Assembly: GCA_963710665.1 (NCBI GenBank)
Contig: CAVQBC010000003.1
Span: forward strand, 930,001 to 994,000
DNA from: CAVQBC01 sp963710665
GTDB lineage: Bacteria; Actinomycetota; Thermoleophilia; Solirubrobacterales; Solirubrobacteraceae
Length of the DNA: 64,000 bases
Direction of reading: 5' to 3'
In this document: positions 24,325 to 32,321 of the stretch, piece by piece
Layout of the letters: every line of letters begins with the position of its first letter
Position numbering within the stretch: position 1 is the stretch's first letter
Made by a program: the position numbers and the translations under genes
Notes under the pieces: model-generated
What the model saw: the letters and a program-made list of their open reading frames with translations, nothing else
Told to the model about the DNA's origin: nothing
Databases searched by the model: none

Positions 24325-25709
24325 CAGTACCGGTCCTCGGACACGTAGGACATGAAGCGCGGGTAGTCCTTCTGGAAGGTCAGCTCGACGGTCCCGAGAC
24401 CGCCGTTGCGGTGCTTGGCGATGAGCAGGTCCGCGATGCCCTCGCGCTCGGACTCCTCGTCGTAGTACTCGTCGCGGTAGATGAACATCACGAGGTCGGC
24501 GTCCTGCTCGATCGCGCCCGACTCGCGCAGGTCGGACAGCACGGGGCGCTTGTCGGTGCGCTGCTCCACGCCGCGGTTGAGCTGCGAGAGCGCGATCACC
24601 GGGACGTCGAGCTCGCGGGCGAGCGTCTTGAGCCCGCGTGAGATCTGCCCGATCTGCTCGACGCGGTTCTCGACGCCGCCCTGCGCGCGCATGAGCTGCA
24701 GGTAGTCGATGAGGATGAGCGCGAGCCCGTCCGCGCTCTGCTGGGCCAGGCGGCGCGCCTTGGCGCGGACGTCCAGCACCGACAGGTCGGATGAGTCGTC
24801 GATGAAGAGCTGCGAGTGCGCGAGCCGGTCGGAGGCCTCGAGGATCTTCGGCCAGCGCGACTGCTGGACGTTGCCCTTGCGCAGGTCGTCGCCCCGCACC
24901 GAGGCCTGCGACGCGATGAAGCGCTGGGCGAGCTCCGACTCCGACATCTCGAGCGAGAACAGCGCGACCGCCTTGTTGCCCGCGAGCGCCGCGTGCTCGG
25001 CGAAGTTCGCCATCAGGGCCGACTTCCCCATCGACGGGCGGGCCGCGAGGATGATCAGGTTGCCGGCCTGGAAGCCGCCCGTGATCGTGTCGAGGGCCTC
25101 GAACCCCGAGGCCGTCCCGGTGATCGCCTTCCCCTCGCGCGAGAGGTGCTCGAGCTTGTCGAGCTCGGACGACAGCAGGTCGCCGATGTTCACGAAGTCC
25201 TTGCGCCGGTCCTCGTGCGCGACCTCGAGGATCGTGCGCTCGGCCAGGTCCACGAGCTCGCGCGGCGGGGCGTCGTGGGAGTGCACCCGCGCCTGGATGT
25301 CGTAGGACGCGTGCAGGAGGCGCCGCAGCATCGCGTTCTCGCGCACGATCCGCGCGTAGCGCCGGACGTTGCCGACCGCCGGCACCGACGCCGCCAGCAG
25401 GTCCACGGCACCGCGCCCGCCGACGCGCTCGAGCTGCCCGTTCTGCTTGAGGTGCTCGCCGAGCGTCAGCGCGTCCACCGGCTCGCCCTTCGCGTGCAGG
25501 TCGAGCATCGCCTGGAAGATCAGCGCGTGCGCCTCGCGGTAGAAGTCCGCCGCCTGGAGGTTCTCGTCGATGATCAGCGCCGGCAGCGCCGTGTCGGAGA
25601 GCAGCACCGCGCCGAGCACCGACTGCTCGGCCTCGAGGTTCTGCGGCGGGGCGACCGGCCCGTCGGGGCCGTGGCTCGAGTTGCCGTTGCGCTGTTCGGG
25701 GATCGCCAT
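24324..25709 (-). CDS. dnaB: Replicative DNA helicase
   Basis: The 461-residue protein has the N-terminal DnaB domain (PPQNLEAEQSVLGAVLLSDTAL), Walker A in ILAARPSMGKSALMANFAEHAAL, Walker B in ALILIDYLQLM, and the DnaB motif ELDVPVIALSQLNRGVEQRTDKRPVLSDLRESGAIEQDADLV. It unwinds the fork 5' to 3'. No intein interrupts it. The ATG of MAIPEQRNGN is chosen; a longer frame continues into non-coding sequence upstream. A 197-base gap separates it from rplI. Confidence 0.97.
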   Translation of the reverse strand: MAIPEQRNGNSSHGPDGPVAPPQNLEAEQSVLGAVLLSDTALPALIIDENLQAADFYREAHALIFQAMLDLHAKGEPVDALTLGEHLKQNGQLERVGGRGAVDLLAASVPAVGNVRRYARIVRENAMLRRLLHASYDIQARVHSHDAPPRELVDLAERTILEVAHEDRRKDFVNIGDLLSSELDKLEHLSREGKAITGTASGFEALDTITGGFQAGNLIILAARPSMGKSALMANFAEHAALAGNKAVALFSLEMSESELAQRFIASQASVRGDDLRKGNVQQSRWPKILEASDRLAHSQLFIDDSSDLSVLDVRAKARRLAQQSADGLALILIDYLQLMRAQGGVENRVEQIGQISRGLKTLARELDVPVIALSQLNRGVEQRTDKRPVLSDLRESGAIEQDADLVMFIYRDEYYDEESEREGIADLLIAKHRNGGLGTVELTFQKDYPRFMSYVSEDRY

Positions 25710-25906
25710 CGGGCGACCGAGTCTAGGTCGGCGTCCGGCGCCCGCCGGGCGCTCCCCCGCGTACTGCGAGGGAATGTTGCAGAGCGCCGCAGAGTCGGCG
25801 CAAAGTGGTGGGGCGGGGTGTCCGCGGGGACGCACGAGCCGTCCGCGCACCGGCGGGCGAGCCCGTTCGGGCCGCGGTCAGGCGGGACGCGTGCCGGGCT
25901 CGCGCG
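25710..25906. other. rplI-dnaB intergenic region
   Basis: This 197-base stretch probably carries the dnaB promoter and any rplI terminator on the minus strand. I see no strong -35/-10 pair and no hairpin followed by T residues. Several short ORFs here are shadow frames. Confidence 0.4.
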
Positions 25907-26359
25907 CTAGCTCTGCTCGACGACCATCGTCTTGACGGTCGCGATGACGCCGTCGGCGACCTCGACGTCGACCATGTGGGTGCCGACGGTGCGGATCGGA
26001 TCGTCGAGGTGGACCTTGCGGCGGTCGAGCTTGAGCCCGCGGGCGTCGCGGATCGCGTCCACGATGTCCTGCGTGGTGACCGAGCCGAACAGGCGGCCGT
26101 CGTCGCCGGCCTGGTGGGCGATGGTGAGCACGGTCTTGTTGAGCAGGCCGGCGCTCTCCTGCGCGCGCTCGGTGGCCTGGGTGAGGGCGCGCTCGGCGGC
26201 CGCCGCGCGCTGCCGGGCCGCCTCGATCGAGGCCTTGGTCGCGGGCTCGGCGAGCTTGCGCGGGATCAGGTAGTTGCGCAGGTAGCCCTTCGAGACGTCG
26301 ACGACCGTGCCGCGGTCGCCGAGCTGCTCGACGTCCTTGAGGAGGATGGCCTGGGGCAT
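25907..26359 (-). CDS. rplI: 50S ribosomal protein L9
   Basis: The 150-residue protein starts MPQAILLKDVEQLGDRGTVVDVSKGYLRNYLIPRKLA, the classic L9 N-domain that binds 23S rRNA, followed by the long charged helix (AARQRAAAAERALTQATERAQESA) and the C-terminal domain (GRLFGSVTTQDIVDAIRDARG, KTVGTHMVDV-like). Length and order are normal. It lies seven bases after rpsR, in the rpsF-ssb-rpsR-rplI order conserved across bacteria. Confidence 0.97.
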   Translation of the reverse strand: MPQAILLKDVEQLGDRGTVVDVSKGYLRNYLIPRKLAEPATKASIEAARQRAAAAERALTQATERAQESAGLLNKTVLTIAHQAGDDGRLFGSVTTQDIVDAIRDARGLKLDRRKVHLDDPIRTVGTHMVDVEVADGVIATVKTMVVEQS

Positions 26360-26366
26360 GGCCGAG

Positions 26367-26693
26367 CTAGCGGTCGCGGTCGCGATCGCGGTCCCGGTCG
26401 CGGCCACGGTCGTCGCGGGAGTCGCGGGACTCGGCCACGTAGGGCAGGAGCGCGAGCTCGCGCGCCCGCTTCACCGCCGTGGCGATCTGGTTCTGGTGCC
26501 GCCGGCAGGCGCCCGTGATGCGGCGCGAGCGGATCTTGCCGCGGTCCGAGATGAACTTGCGAAGCGTCCCGACGTCCTTGTAGTCGACGAAGGGGACCTT
26601 GTCCCGGCAGTACTGGCAGGACTTCCGCCGCCCCGACCCGGGCCCTCCCTTTCGATCACGCCGGCGCGTCGGCCGGCTGCGCTGCTTTGCCAC
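26367..26693 (-). CDS. rpsR: 30S ribosomal protein S18 with C-terminal Arg/Asp repeat
   Basis: The core (CQYCRDKVPFVDYKDVGTLRKFISDRGKIRSRRITGACRRHQNQIATAVKRARELALLPYV) is S18, with the CxxC/C zinc-type pattern. At 108 residues it is longer than the usual 75-90, because of a 10-15 residue basic N-terminal extension and a tail of GRDRDRDRDRDR. The tail is encoded by tandem CGCGAC-type repeats. It may be disordered and may contact rRNA or S6; its length may vary between strains by slippage. Confidence 0.95.
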   Translation of the reverse strand: MAKQRSRPTRRRDRKGGPGSGRRKSCQYCRDKVPFVDYKDVGTLRKFISDRGKIRSRRITGACRRHQNQIATAVKRARELALLPYVAESRDSRDDRGRDRDRDRDRDR

Positions 26694-26724
26694 GTGAAGA
26701 CCTCTCTAGCTGCGTCCAAGAACG

Positions 26725-26861
26725 GCGCGCCGGAGGCGCGCGGCGTCACATTGTGGCAGGTGTCCCACGCCCCCGTCCGGCGCGCCACGGCGGGGATCGG
26801 CGCTCAGGCGACGCAGCGGCTCGGCCGGCGCCGCCCCCGGTGCAGGAGAGGGGGCGGCGCC
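26725..26861 (-). promoter_or_regulatory. Two hairpins in the ssb-rpsR spacer
   Basis: In the 194 bases between ssb and rpsR there is a perfect 12-bp stem with an 11-base loop, GGCGCCGCCCCC (26827-26838) and GGGGGCGGCGCC (26850-26861), starting 26 bases after the ssb stop. Nearer to rpsR is a 7-bp stem with a GGA loop (26725-26741). Neither is followed by a T-run on the minus strand. The first could be a partial terminator or processing site, the second an rpsR leader element. Confidence 0.5.
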
Positions 26862-26887
26862 CGCGCCGATCGTCCCTGGCGGACGCT

Positions 26888-27370
26888 CTAGAAGGGGATG
26901 TCGTCGTCGGCGGGCGGACGGTTGCCGCCGCCGTTGCCCGTGGTGGCGCCCGCGGGCTGGAAGTCGCGGTCGTCGACCGGGACGTCGGAGCGGGGCGTGA
27001 AGCCCTCGCCGCCGCCCGAGCCCTCGTCCCGCCCGCCGAGGAACTGGACCGAGTCGGCGATGATCTCGACCGCCTGGCGCTTGCCGGAGCCGTCCTGGGC
27101 CTCCCACTCACGCCACTCCAGGCGACCGTCGAGCGCGACGGGGCGCCCCTTGGAGAGGAAGCGCGCGCAGTTCTCGCCCTGGGCGCCCCAGACGGTCACG
27201 TCGAAGTAGTTGGGCTTGTCGACCCAGTCGCCGGTGGCGTTGTCCTTGCGGCGGGTGTTGCAGGCCAGGCGAAGCGAGCAGACCGACATCCCGCTGGGCA
27301 GGGACCGCAGCTCGGGGTCGCGGGTGAGGTTGCCCGTGAGGACGACCCGGTTGATGTTGGTGGCTGCCAC
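26888..27370 (-). CDS. ssb: Single-stranded DNA-binding protein
   Basis: The 160-residue protein has the OB-fold start NINRVVLTGNLTRDPELRSLPSGMSV, DVTVWGAQGENCARFLSKGRPVALDGRLEWREWE, then a Gly-rich linker and the acidic tip DDDIPF that recruits partner proteins. The start is GTG, with AAAGGAG about ten bases upstream. It has its own 273-base upstream region instead of following rpsF directly. Confidence 0.97.
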   Translation of the reverse strand: MAATNINRVVLTGNLTRDPELRSLPSGMSVCSLRLACNTRRKDNATGDWVDKPNYFDVTVWGAQGENCARFLSKGRPVALDGRLEWREWEAQDGSGKRQAVEIIADSVQFLGGRDEGSGGGEGFTPRSDVPVDDRDFQPAGATTGNGGGNRPPADDDIPF

Positions 27371-27643
27371 GAATGGCTCCTTTCCACAAGTGCAAATCTC
27401 GTGAACGAAGGTTCTTGAGGCCGAGTCTAGATCGGGGGTCGGCCGTCACTTTGGTGGAGTCGCAGATTGCGACGGTTTGTTGACAGAGTCGTCGCAGGCG
27501 GTGCCGGTGTTTGCGCGGAAGCGCACAGCGGCGCGGCGGCCCGGAGACGCGCGGTCGCGGCGCCCGAACCGGAGGCGCGGGACAGACCCGTACGGCCGGG
27601 AGACGATCGGTTGACGGGTCGGCCGCGGGCGGCCGGGCGCCGG
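27371..27643. other. rpsF-ssb intergenic region
   Basis: A 273-base gap, large for this gene pair. It holds the ssb ribosome-binding site and presumably an ssb promoter on the minus strand. A small dyad TCGCA-3-TGCGA lies near 27461-27473. I see no small gene with a convincing start and no clear terminator. Confidence 0.45.
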
Positions 27644-28003
27644 CTACTCCTCGGCGACGGGAGCCGCGGCGGCGACCGACGCGCTGAGGTCCGGCGGCGA
27701 GGGCGTGCCCGGCCGGAGCTTGATGATCCGGAAGCGGATCACGCCGTCGGTGATCTTGAGCGTGTGCTCCAGCCGCTCGAGGAGCTCGGGCTCGGCGCGG
27801 AACTGAAGCAGGCGGTAGTCGGCGTCGGCGCGCTTGCGCACCTCGAAGGCCGTCGCCCGGACACCCCAGTCGTGGCGGCCGACGAGCTCGCCGCCGCCCT
27901 CGATGGCCTGCTCGACGTTGTCGACGATCTCCGAGCGGCGCTCGTCGTCGACCTGCGTGTCCAGCAGGAGGACCAGGTCGTAGATGGGTTCCTCGGTCGC
28001 CAT
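27644..28003 (-). CDS. rpsF: 30S ribosomal protein S6
   Basis: The 119-residue protein starts MATEEPIYDLVLLLDTQVDDERRSEIVDNVEQAIEGGGELV and has the S6 pattern WGVRATAFEVRKRADADYRLLQFRAEPELLERLEHTLKITDGVIRFRIIKL. S6 binds S18 on the 30S platform. A 20-residue Ala/Pro-rich tail is extra. It is the first gene of the leftward ribosomal-replication block; the divergent gene on the other strand begins 60 bases away. Confidence 0.97.
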   Translation of the reverse strand: MATEEPIYDLVLLLDTQVDDERRSEIVDNVEQAIEGGGELVGRHDWGVRATAFEVRKRADADYRLLQFRAEPELLERLEHTLKITDGVIRFRIIKLRPGTPSPPDLSASVAAAAPVAEE

Positions 28004-28063
28004 GGCGGCGGCGCATGCTAGCAGCGAGGGGCGAATCGGCCCGCCGGCGCGCCTACCCGAGAA

Positions 28064-28600
28064 GTGGGCGGCGATCTCCTGCACCGCGTGCGCTGGGCCA
28101 ACGTCGCGCGGGCCGTGGCCGTCGCGGCGGTCGTCGCGCTGATCGTGCTCTGGCCGCGGCTCTCGGGCTCGGCCCCGCGGCTGCCGGCGGGCGAGCCCGG
28201 GCCGGCCGTTCCCACCCGCGATCCCCAGCCGCGGGCGGCACGCCCCGGCTCCCAGCCCCGGGAGGTGTCGCGCCCGAGGGAGCCGCAGCCGGCTCGCGAG
28301 CGTCCACAGAGGCAGCGGGAGACACGCGAGGTCCGGCGGCATGGGGCGCGGGGCGAGCGGGAGTCCGCCCGGCGCAGAGGGAAGCCGCGCCGCCGGGCGC
28401 AGCGTGCGCCGGTCGTGGCGGCGCCGCGGCCGCCCCGTCCCTTGCCGTACCGGCCCCGCGCTCGGACGCCGCCGGCGGGGAAGCGGCCGCCGACGGAGAC
28501 GCCGCAGCCCGTCGGCGAGCCGCCGCCGCGGGCACCCACGCCGGCCCCGACGCCCGAGCCGGACCCGGCGGGCGCGGAGTTCTCCTTCGAGCGCGGCTGA
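28064..28600 (+). CDS. Small membrane-anchored Pro/Arg-rich protein
   Basis: The 178-residue frame starts from GTG with one hydrophobic segment (VARAVAVAAVVALIVLWPRL, about residues 14-33) and then a long Pro/Arg/Glu-rich region, ending in AGAEFSFERG. It looks like a single-pass membrane protein with a disordered extracytoplasmic tail. Low-complexity composition and the absence of motifs make the call uncertain; it could be a spurious frame in high-GC DNA. It lies between divergent rpsF and convergent otsA. Confidence 0.5.
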   Translation: MGGDLLHRVRWANVARAVAVAAVVALIVLWPRLSGSAPRLPAGEPGPAVPTRDPQPRAARPGSQPREVSRPREPQPARERPQRQRETREVRRHGARGERESARRRGKPRRRAQRAPVVAAPRPPRPLPYRPRARTPPAGKRPPTETPQPVGEPPPRAPTPAPTPEPDPAGAEFSFERG

Positions 28601-28635
28601 GCGGGAGGTCTCGGACCCGCGAGGGCGGGCGGTCC

Positions 28636-30111
28636 CTAGACCGCCTCCGCCGCCCCGCCCCGCGCCTTGCGCCGGATGTCCTCCACCTGCTCGTCGATCC
28701 AGTCCCCCGGATCGCGCGAGGTGACGATCTCCTTCAGCTGCGCGGCCCGGCGCGCCCGCTCGTCCCGGGACATCGTCAGCGCCGCGTAGATCGAGTCGGC
28801 GAGCTCCTGCACGTCGAACGGGTTCACCGAGAGCGCGCACGCCCCGAGCTCCTCGTGGGCGCCCGTGTTCTCGCTGAGGATGGAGACGCCGTCGCGCTCG
28901 TTGACGAGCGGCCCCTCCTTGGCCACCAGGTTCATCCCGTCGAACATGGCGTTGACCATCATCACGTCGTAGTGCTTGTAGCTCGCGACCGCCTCGTCGA
29001 GGTCGTCGCGGAGCTTGAGGCTGATGGGCATCCAGTCGGGTGTCCCGTGGCGGTGGTTGACGACCGCGACGAGCGCCTCGATGCGCTCCAGGTACTCCGC
29101 GTACTCGGGCACGTCGGTCCGCGAGGGCATGAGCTGGGCGGTGAACGTGATCCGCTCGTGGAACTCGGGGTGCTGCTCGAGGAAGATGTCGAAGCCGGTG
29201 AACCCGCGCAGGACGTTCTTCGAGAGGTCGGCGCGGTCGACGCGCAGGATCGAGAACTCGCGGCGGCGCTCGAGCAGGCGGTCCTCGAACTCGCGCACGC
29301 GGTCGCGGCCGGCGACGGCCTGGGTCGCGCGCCAGTCGATCGGGAGGGGATAGGCCCGGACCCACACGTCGCGGCCCTCGAAGTGGACGACGCCGCGCTC
29401 GAGGTCGACGTCGAGGTCCATCAGGTCGCGGCAGCACTGCAGGAAGTTGCGCCGGTAGGAGCGGGTGTGGAAGCCGACGATGTCGTTGGCGAGCAGTCCG
29501 CGGTAGATCGCCTCGCGGATGCCGGCCGGCAGGACCCGCCAGGCGTCCGGCTGGGTCCACGGGATGTGCACGAAGTGGTGCAGGAAGACGTCCGGGCGTT
29601 CGTCGCGGACCATGGCCGGCAGCGTGTAGAGCTGGTAGTCGTGGACCATCACGACCGGCTCCTCGCGCCCTTCGATCTCCTCGAGCACGGCCCGGGCGAG
29701 GTCCTGGTTGACGACGTTGTAGCCGAGCTCGAAGGCGTCGACCTCGTGCTGGCGGATGTCGGGCGCGTTGCTCTGGTCCCACAGGTAGTGCTGGATGAAC
29801 CAGAGCATCGGGTTGGCGAAGATGTTGTAGAAGCGGTCGTAGGCCTCGGCGTCGGAGGCGACGAAGCGCACCCGGAAGTTGCCGTTCTCGGTCTCGACCT
29901 CGAACGGCCGGCCGCCGTGCTCCTCGGCGATGTCGACGTCGGCGTCGGTCATCGCGGAGGCGATCCAGACCGCGTCGCGGTGGGAGGCGAGGCCGGTGAG
30001 AGCGGTGACGAGGCCGCCGGAGCCGCGCTTCACCGACCCGTCGTCCTGGTAGGTCACCGGCCCCCGGTTGGAGACGAGCACGAGCGTGTCGTCGTCCACG
30101 GTCACAGTCAA
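28636..30111 (-). CDS. otsA: Alpha,alpha-trehalose-phosphate synthase (UDP/GDP-glucose), GT20
   Basis: The 491-residue protein has the OtsA landmarks: LVSNRGPVTYQDDGSVKRGSGGLVTAL, MLWFIQHYLWD, VMVHDYQLYTLPAMVR, HHFVHIPWTQPDAWR, ANDIVGFHTRSYRRNFLQ and a C-terminal MFDGMNLVAKEGPLVNERDGVSILSENTGAHEEL nucleotide-sugar-binding block. It joins UDP- or GDP-glucose to glucose-6-phosphate. The start is TTG, overlapping the TreT stop (TTGA); a GTG follows two codons on. It is the last gene of the stress unit. Confidence 0.92.
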   Translation of the reverse strand: MTVTVDDDTLVLVSNRGPVTYQDDGSVKRGSGGLVTALTGLASHRDAVWIASAMTDADVDIAEEHGGRPFEVETENGNFRVRFVASDAEAYDRFYNIFANPMLWFIQHYLWDQSNAPDIRQHEVDAFELGYNVVNQDLARAVLEEIEGREEPVVMVHDYQLYTLPAMVRDERPDVFLHHFVHIPWTQPDAWRVLPAGIREAIYRGLLANDIVGFHTRSYRRNFLQCCRDLMDLDVDLERGVVHFEGRDVWVRAYPLPIDWRATQAVAGRDRVREFEDRLLERRREFSILRVDRADLSKNVLRGFTGFDIFLEQHPEFHERITFTAQLMPSRTDVPEYAEYLERIEALVAVVNHRHGTPDWMPISLKLRDDLDEAVASYKHYDVMMVNAMFDGMNLVAKEGPLVNERDGVSILSENTGAHEELGACALSVNPFDVQELADSIYAALTMSRDERARRAAQLKEIVTSRDPGDWIDEQVEDIRRKARGGAAEAV

Positions 30112-31337
30112 CCGACCTCGGTGAAGATGCGCAGGTAGTCCCGCAGGTACCGCGGCATCAGGAAGTTCGTGCGGACGTGCTCCTTGCCGCGGCGGCCGAG
30201 CGCCTTGCCGAGCGCCGGGTCGTTGACGATGTCCAGGGCGCGCGCCGCGCAGCCCTCGACCGAGTCCACGAGGTAGCCGGACACGCCGTTCTCGACCTGC
30301 AGGGGGATCCCCCCGACGTCACCGCCGATGAAGGCCTTGCCCTTCCACAGCGCCTCGCTGACCGTGAGCCCGAAGCCCTCGCGCGTGGACTTCTGGATCA
30401 CGACGTCGGCGAGCGACTGGAAGGCGTTGACCTCGATCGCGCCGACGTTGTTGAAGTTGTTGAGGATGTGGATGTCGGGATCGCCCTCGGCGTGAGCGAT
30501 GGTGGAGTTGTAGAAGTCCCAGCCCTCGGGGTCGTCGCTGGCCATCGAGCCGACCAGGGCGAGCTGGACCTCGGGGCGCTCCTCCTTGACGATCCGGTAG
30601 GCGTCGATCACGCCGAGCGGGTCCTTCCACGGGTCGAAGCGCGAGACCTGGCAGATCATCGGGCGGTTGACGTCGATTCCGAACTGCCGGCAGACGAACG
30701 TCGCGTCCTCGATCGAGAGCGCCATGTTCTTCGGCGCCAGCGGGTCGATCGCGGGCGGCACGATGTTCACGCCGCCGTTCATGCCGGCGGGCACGTAGTC
30801 GGCGACGTGGAACAGGGACGCCTGGTAGTGCTCGAGGCGCGGCCGAAGGCGGGCCATCGTGGACGGGTTGGGCGTCGAGACGTCGATGTGGCAGCGCCAG
30901 ATCCAGCGGTCCGACTTGCCCGGCTCGAGCCCGGCGATCGCGGCCGGCTGCGGGTCGTGCACGATGCAGTAGTCCCAGCCGCGCGAGAGCTCGCGTGCGT
31001 TCATCTCGTTGTACTGCTCCCACACCGCCCACTGCTCCTCGGTGAGGTCCTGCGGGTTGCCCTGCAGCGCGTTGTGCATGACCTTCGTGGCGTTGAAGAA
31101 CTCCTCGCGCCCGTAGATCACCTGCCACTCGACGTCGAGCCCGACGTCGCGCATCAGCGGGATGAGCGTGTAGAGGATCTCCGAGACGCCGCCGCCGAAC
31201 GCGGTGGCGGACAGCTGGACGACCCGCTTGCCCTTGAGCGGTTCAGCGAGCTCGCGGATCTCGTCGATCAGTGGCCGGCCGACGATGTGGGTGTAGTCGG
31301 CCAGGCTCTTGTGGGCCAGCACGACGGGCTGCAGCAC
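30108..31337 (-). CDS. treT: Trehalose synthase, TreT-like GT4 glycosyltransferase
   Basis: The 409-residue protein matches TreT: VVQLSATAFGGGVSEILYTLIPLMRDVGLDVEWQVIYG, VHDPQPAAIAGLEPG, WIWRCHIDVSTPNP, RFDPWKDPLGVIDAY and a GFGLTVSEALWKGKAFIGGDVGGIPLQVENG donor-binding block with the E-x7-E pattern. TreT makes trehalose from NDP-glucose and glucose, and can also run in reverse. GTG start with AGGAG overlapping the IMPase stop region. Its pairing with otsA gives two independent trehalose routes in a single operon. Confidence 0.88.
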   Translation of the reverse strand: MLQPVVLAHKSLADYTHIVGRPLIDEIRELAEPLKGKRVVQLSATAFGGGVSEILYTLIPLMRDVGLDVEWQVIYGREEFFNATKVMHNALQGNPQDLTEEQWAVWEQYNEMNARELSRGWDYCIVHDPQPAAIAGLEPGKSDRWIWRCHIDVSTPNPSTMARLRPRLEHYQASLFHVADYVPAGMNGGVNIVPPAIDPLAPKNMALSIEDATFVCRQFGIDVNRPMICQVSRFDPWKDPLGVIDAYRIVKEERPEVQLALVGSMASDDPEGWDFYNSTIAHAEGDPDIHILNNFNNVGAIEVNAFQSLADVVIQKSTREGFGLTVSEALWKGKAFIGGDVGGIPLQVENGVSGYLVDSVEGCAARALDIVNDPALGKALGRRGKEHVRTNFLMPRYLRDYLRIFTEVG

Positions 31338-31352
31338 GTGAGGCGATCGCTC

Positions 31353-32321
31353 CTAGTCGGGCAGTGCGGACGCGGATGCGGGCGGCCGGAGGTTAGCCAA
31401 CTCCCCTGCCCTGGCCAGACCACGCTCCACTTCTTCGAGCAGCTTGGCGTGGAGGGCGGCGGTACCGGCGGCGAGCACGGACATCTGGTGCTCGCGGCCC
31501 GAGCCGAGCAGCAGGCGGTCGTCCAGGGACCTCCCGGCGGCGTCGGTCACGATGCCGCCGCCCTCGTCGACGCACAGCACCGCGGCGGCCAGATCGTAGG
31601 GCGAGTTGTTGAGGACCGCGCCCCCGCCGAGGCGCTCGAACGCGGCGCGCGCGCCCGGGACCTCCTCGACCAGGCGCGGGCTGGGCTCGATGTAGGCGTC
31701 GAGCTGGCCGGTGACCACCCGCGTGATGTCGTAGCTCGCCGAGCCGAGGTCGAACACGCCGCCGCCGACCGAGGAGGCGTCGATGAGGTCGCCGAGCACC
31801 TCGACCAGCAGGCGCGCGGGGCGGCCGCGGAAGCCGTAGGCCCAGAACATCCGGGACGGGTCGTCGGCGGTGGAGGGCGCCAGCGGGACCGAGGCCTCGC
31901 AGCCGCGCCCGCGCTCGGCCACGAACCACTCGCCGGACTTGATCTCGACGACCGCGGCGGCGCTGACGTCGCCCATGGTCGGCGCGCCGTCGCGCACCGG
32001 CGCGACCGCGACCGACGTGCAGGCCGCCTCGAAGCCCGCCAGCGCGGGGCGCGTGCCGTCGATCGGGTCGACGACCAGCACGTGCTCGGGCGACGCGCCG
32101 CCGGCCGGCGTGACGAGCCCCCGGTCCTCGGAGTAGAAGGCGACCTCGGGCGCGTGGCTCGCGACCCACTCGGCGAGGAAGGCCTCGGCCTCGGCGTCGA
32201 TGCCGAACGTCACGTCGCCGCCCGCGCCCGCGCGCGCGTGGGCGCGGCCGCCGTGCGCGCCGAGTCGAGGCGCGACGAGCTCGCGCAGCGCGCTCGCCAG
32301 GTCGAGGACGAGCCGTCTCAC
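31353..32321 (-). CDS. Inositol monophosphatase-like phosphatase
   Basis: The 322-residue protein carries the FIG-superfamily metal motif VVDPIDGTRPALAGF (about residue 90), an upstream SEDRG with the metal-binding Glu, and the C-terminal SPYDLAAAVLCVDEGGGIVTD, close to WDxAAG. These are Mg2+-dependent, Li+-sensitive phosphatases. Typical substrates are inositol-1-phosphate, fructose-1,6-bisphosphate or PAP. Position next to otsA raises the possibility that it hydrolyses trehalose-6-phosphate or another sugar phosphate, but that is inference. GTG start overlapping the HtrA stop (GTGA). Confidence 0.82.
   Translation of the reverse strand: MRRLVLDLASALRELVAPRLGAHGGRAHARAGAGGDVTFGIDAEAEAFLAEWVASHAPEVAFYSEDRGLVTPAGGASPEHVLVVDPIDGTRPALAGFEAACTSVAVAPVRDGAPTMGDVSAAAVVEIKSGEWFVAERGRGCEASVPLAPSTADDPSRMFWAYGFRGRPARLLVEVLGDLIDASSVGGGVFDLGSASYDITRVVTGQLDAYIEPSPRLVEEVPGARAAFERLGGGAVLNNSPYDLAAAVLCVDEGGGIVTDAAGRSLDDRLLLGSGREHQMSVLAAGTAALHAKLLEEVERGLARAGELANLRPPASASALPD

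Noticed and set aside
26367..26410. Tandem repeat array as a mobile-element mark
   Set aside because: The repeat lies in frame inside rpsR and encodes the (RD)n tail.
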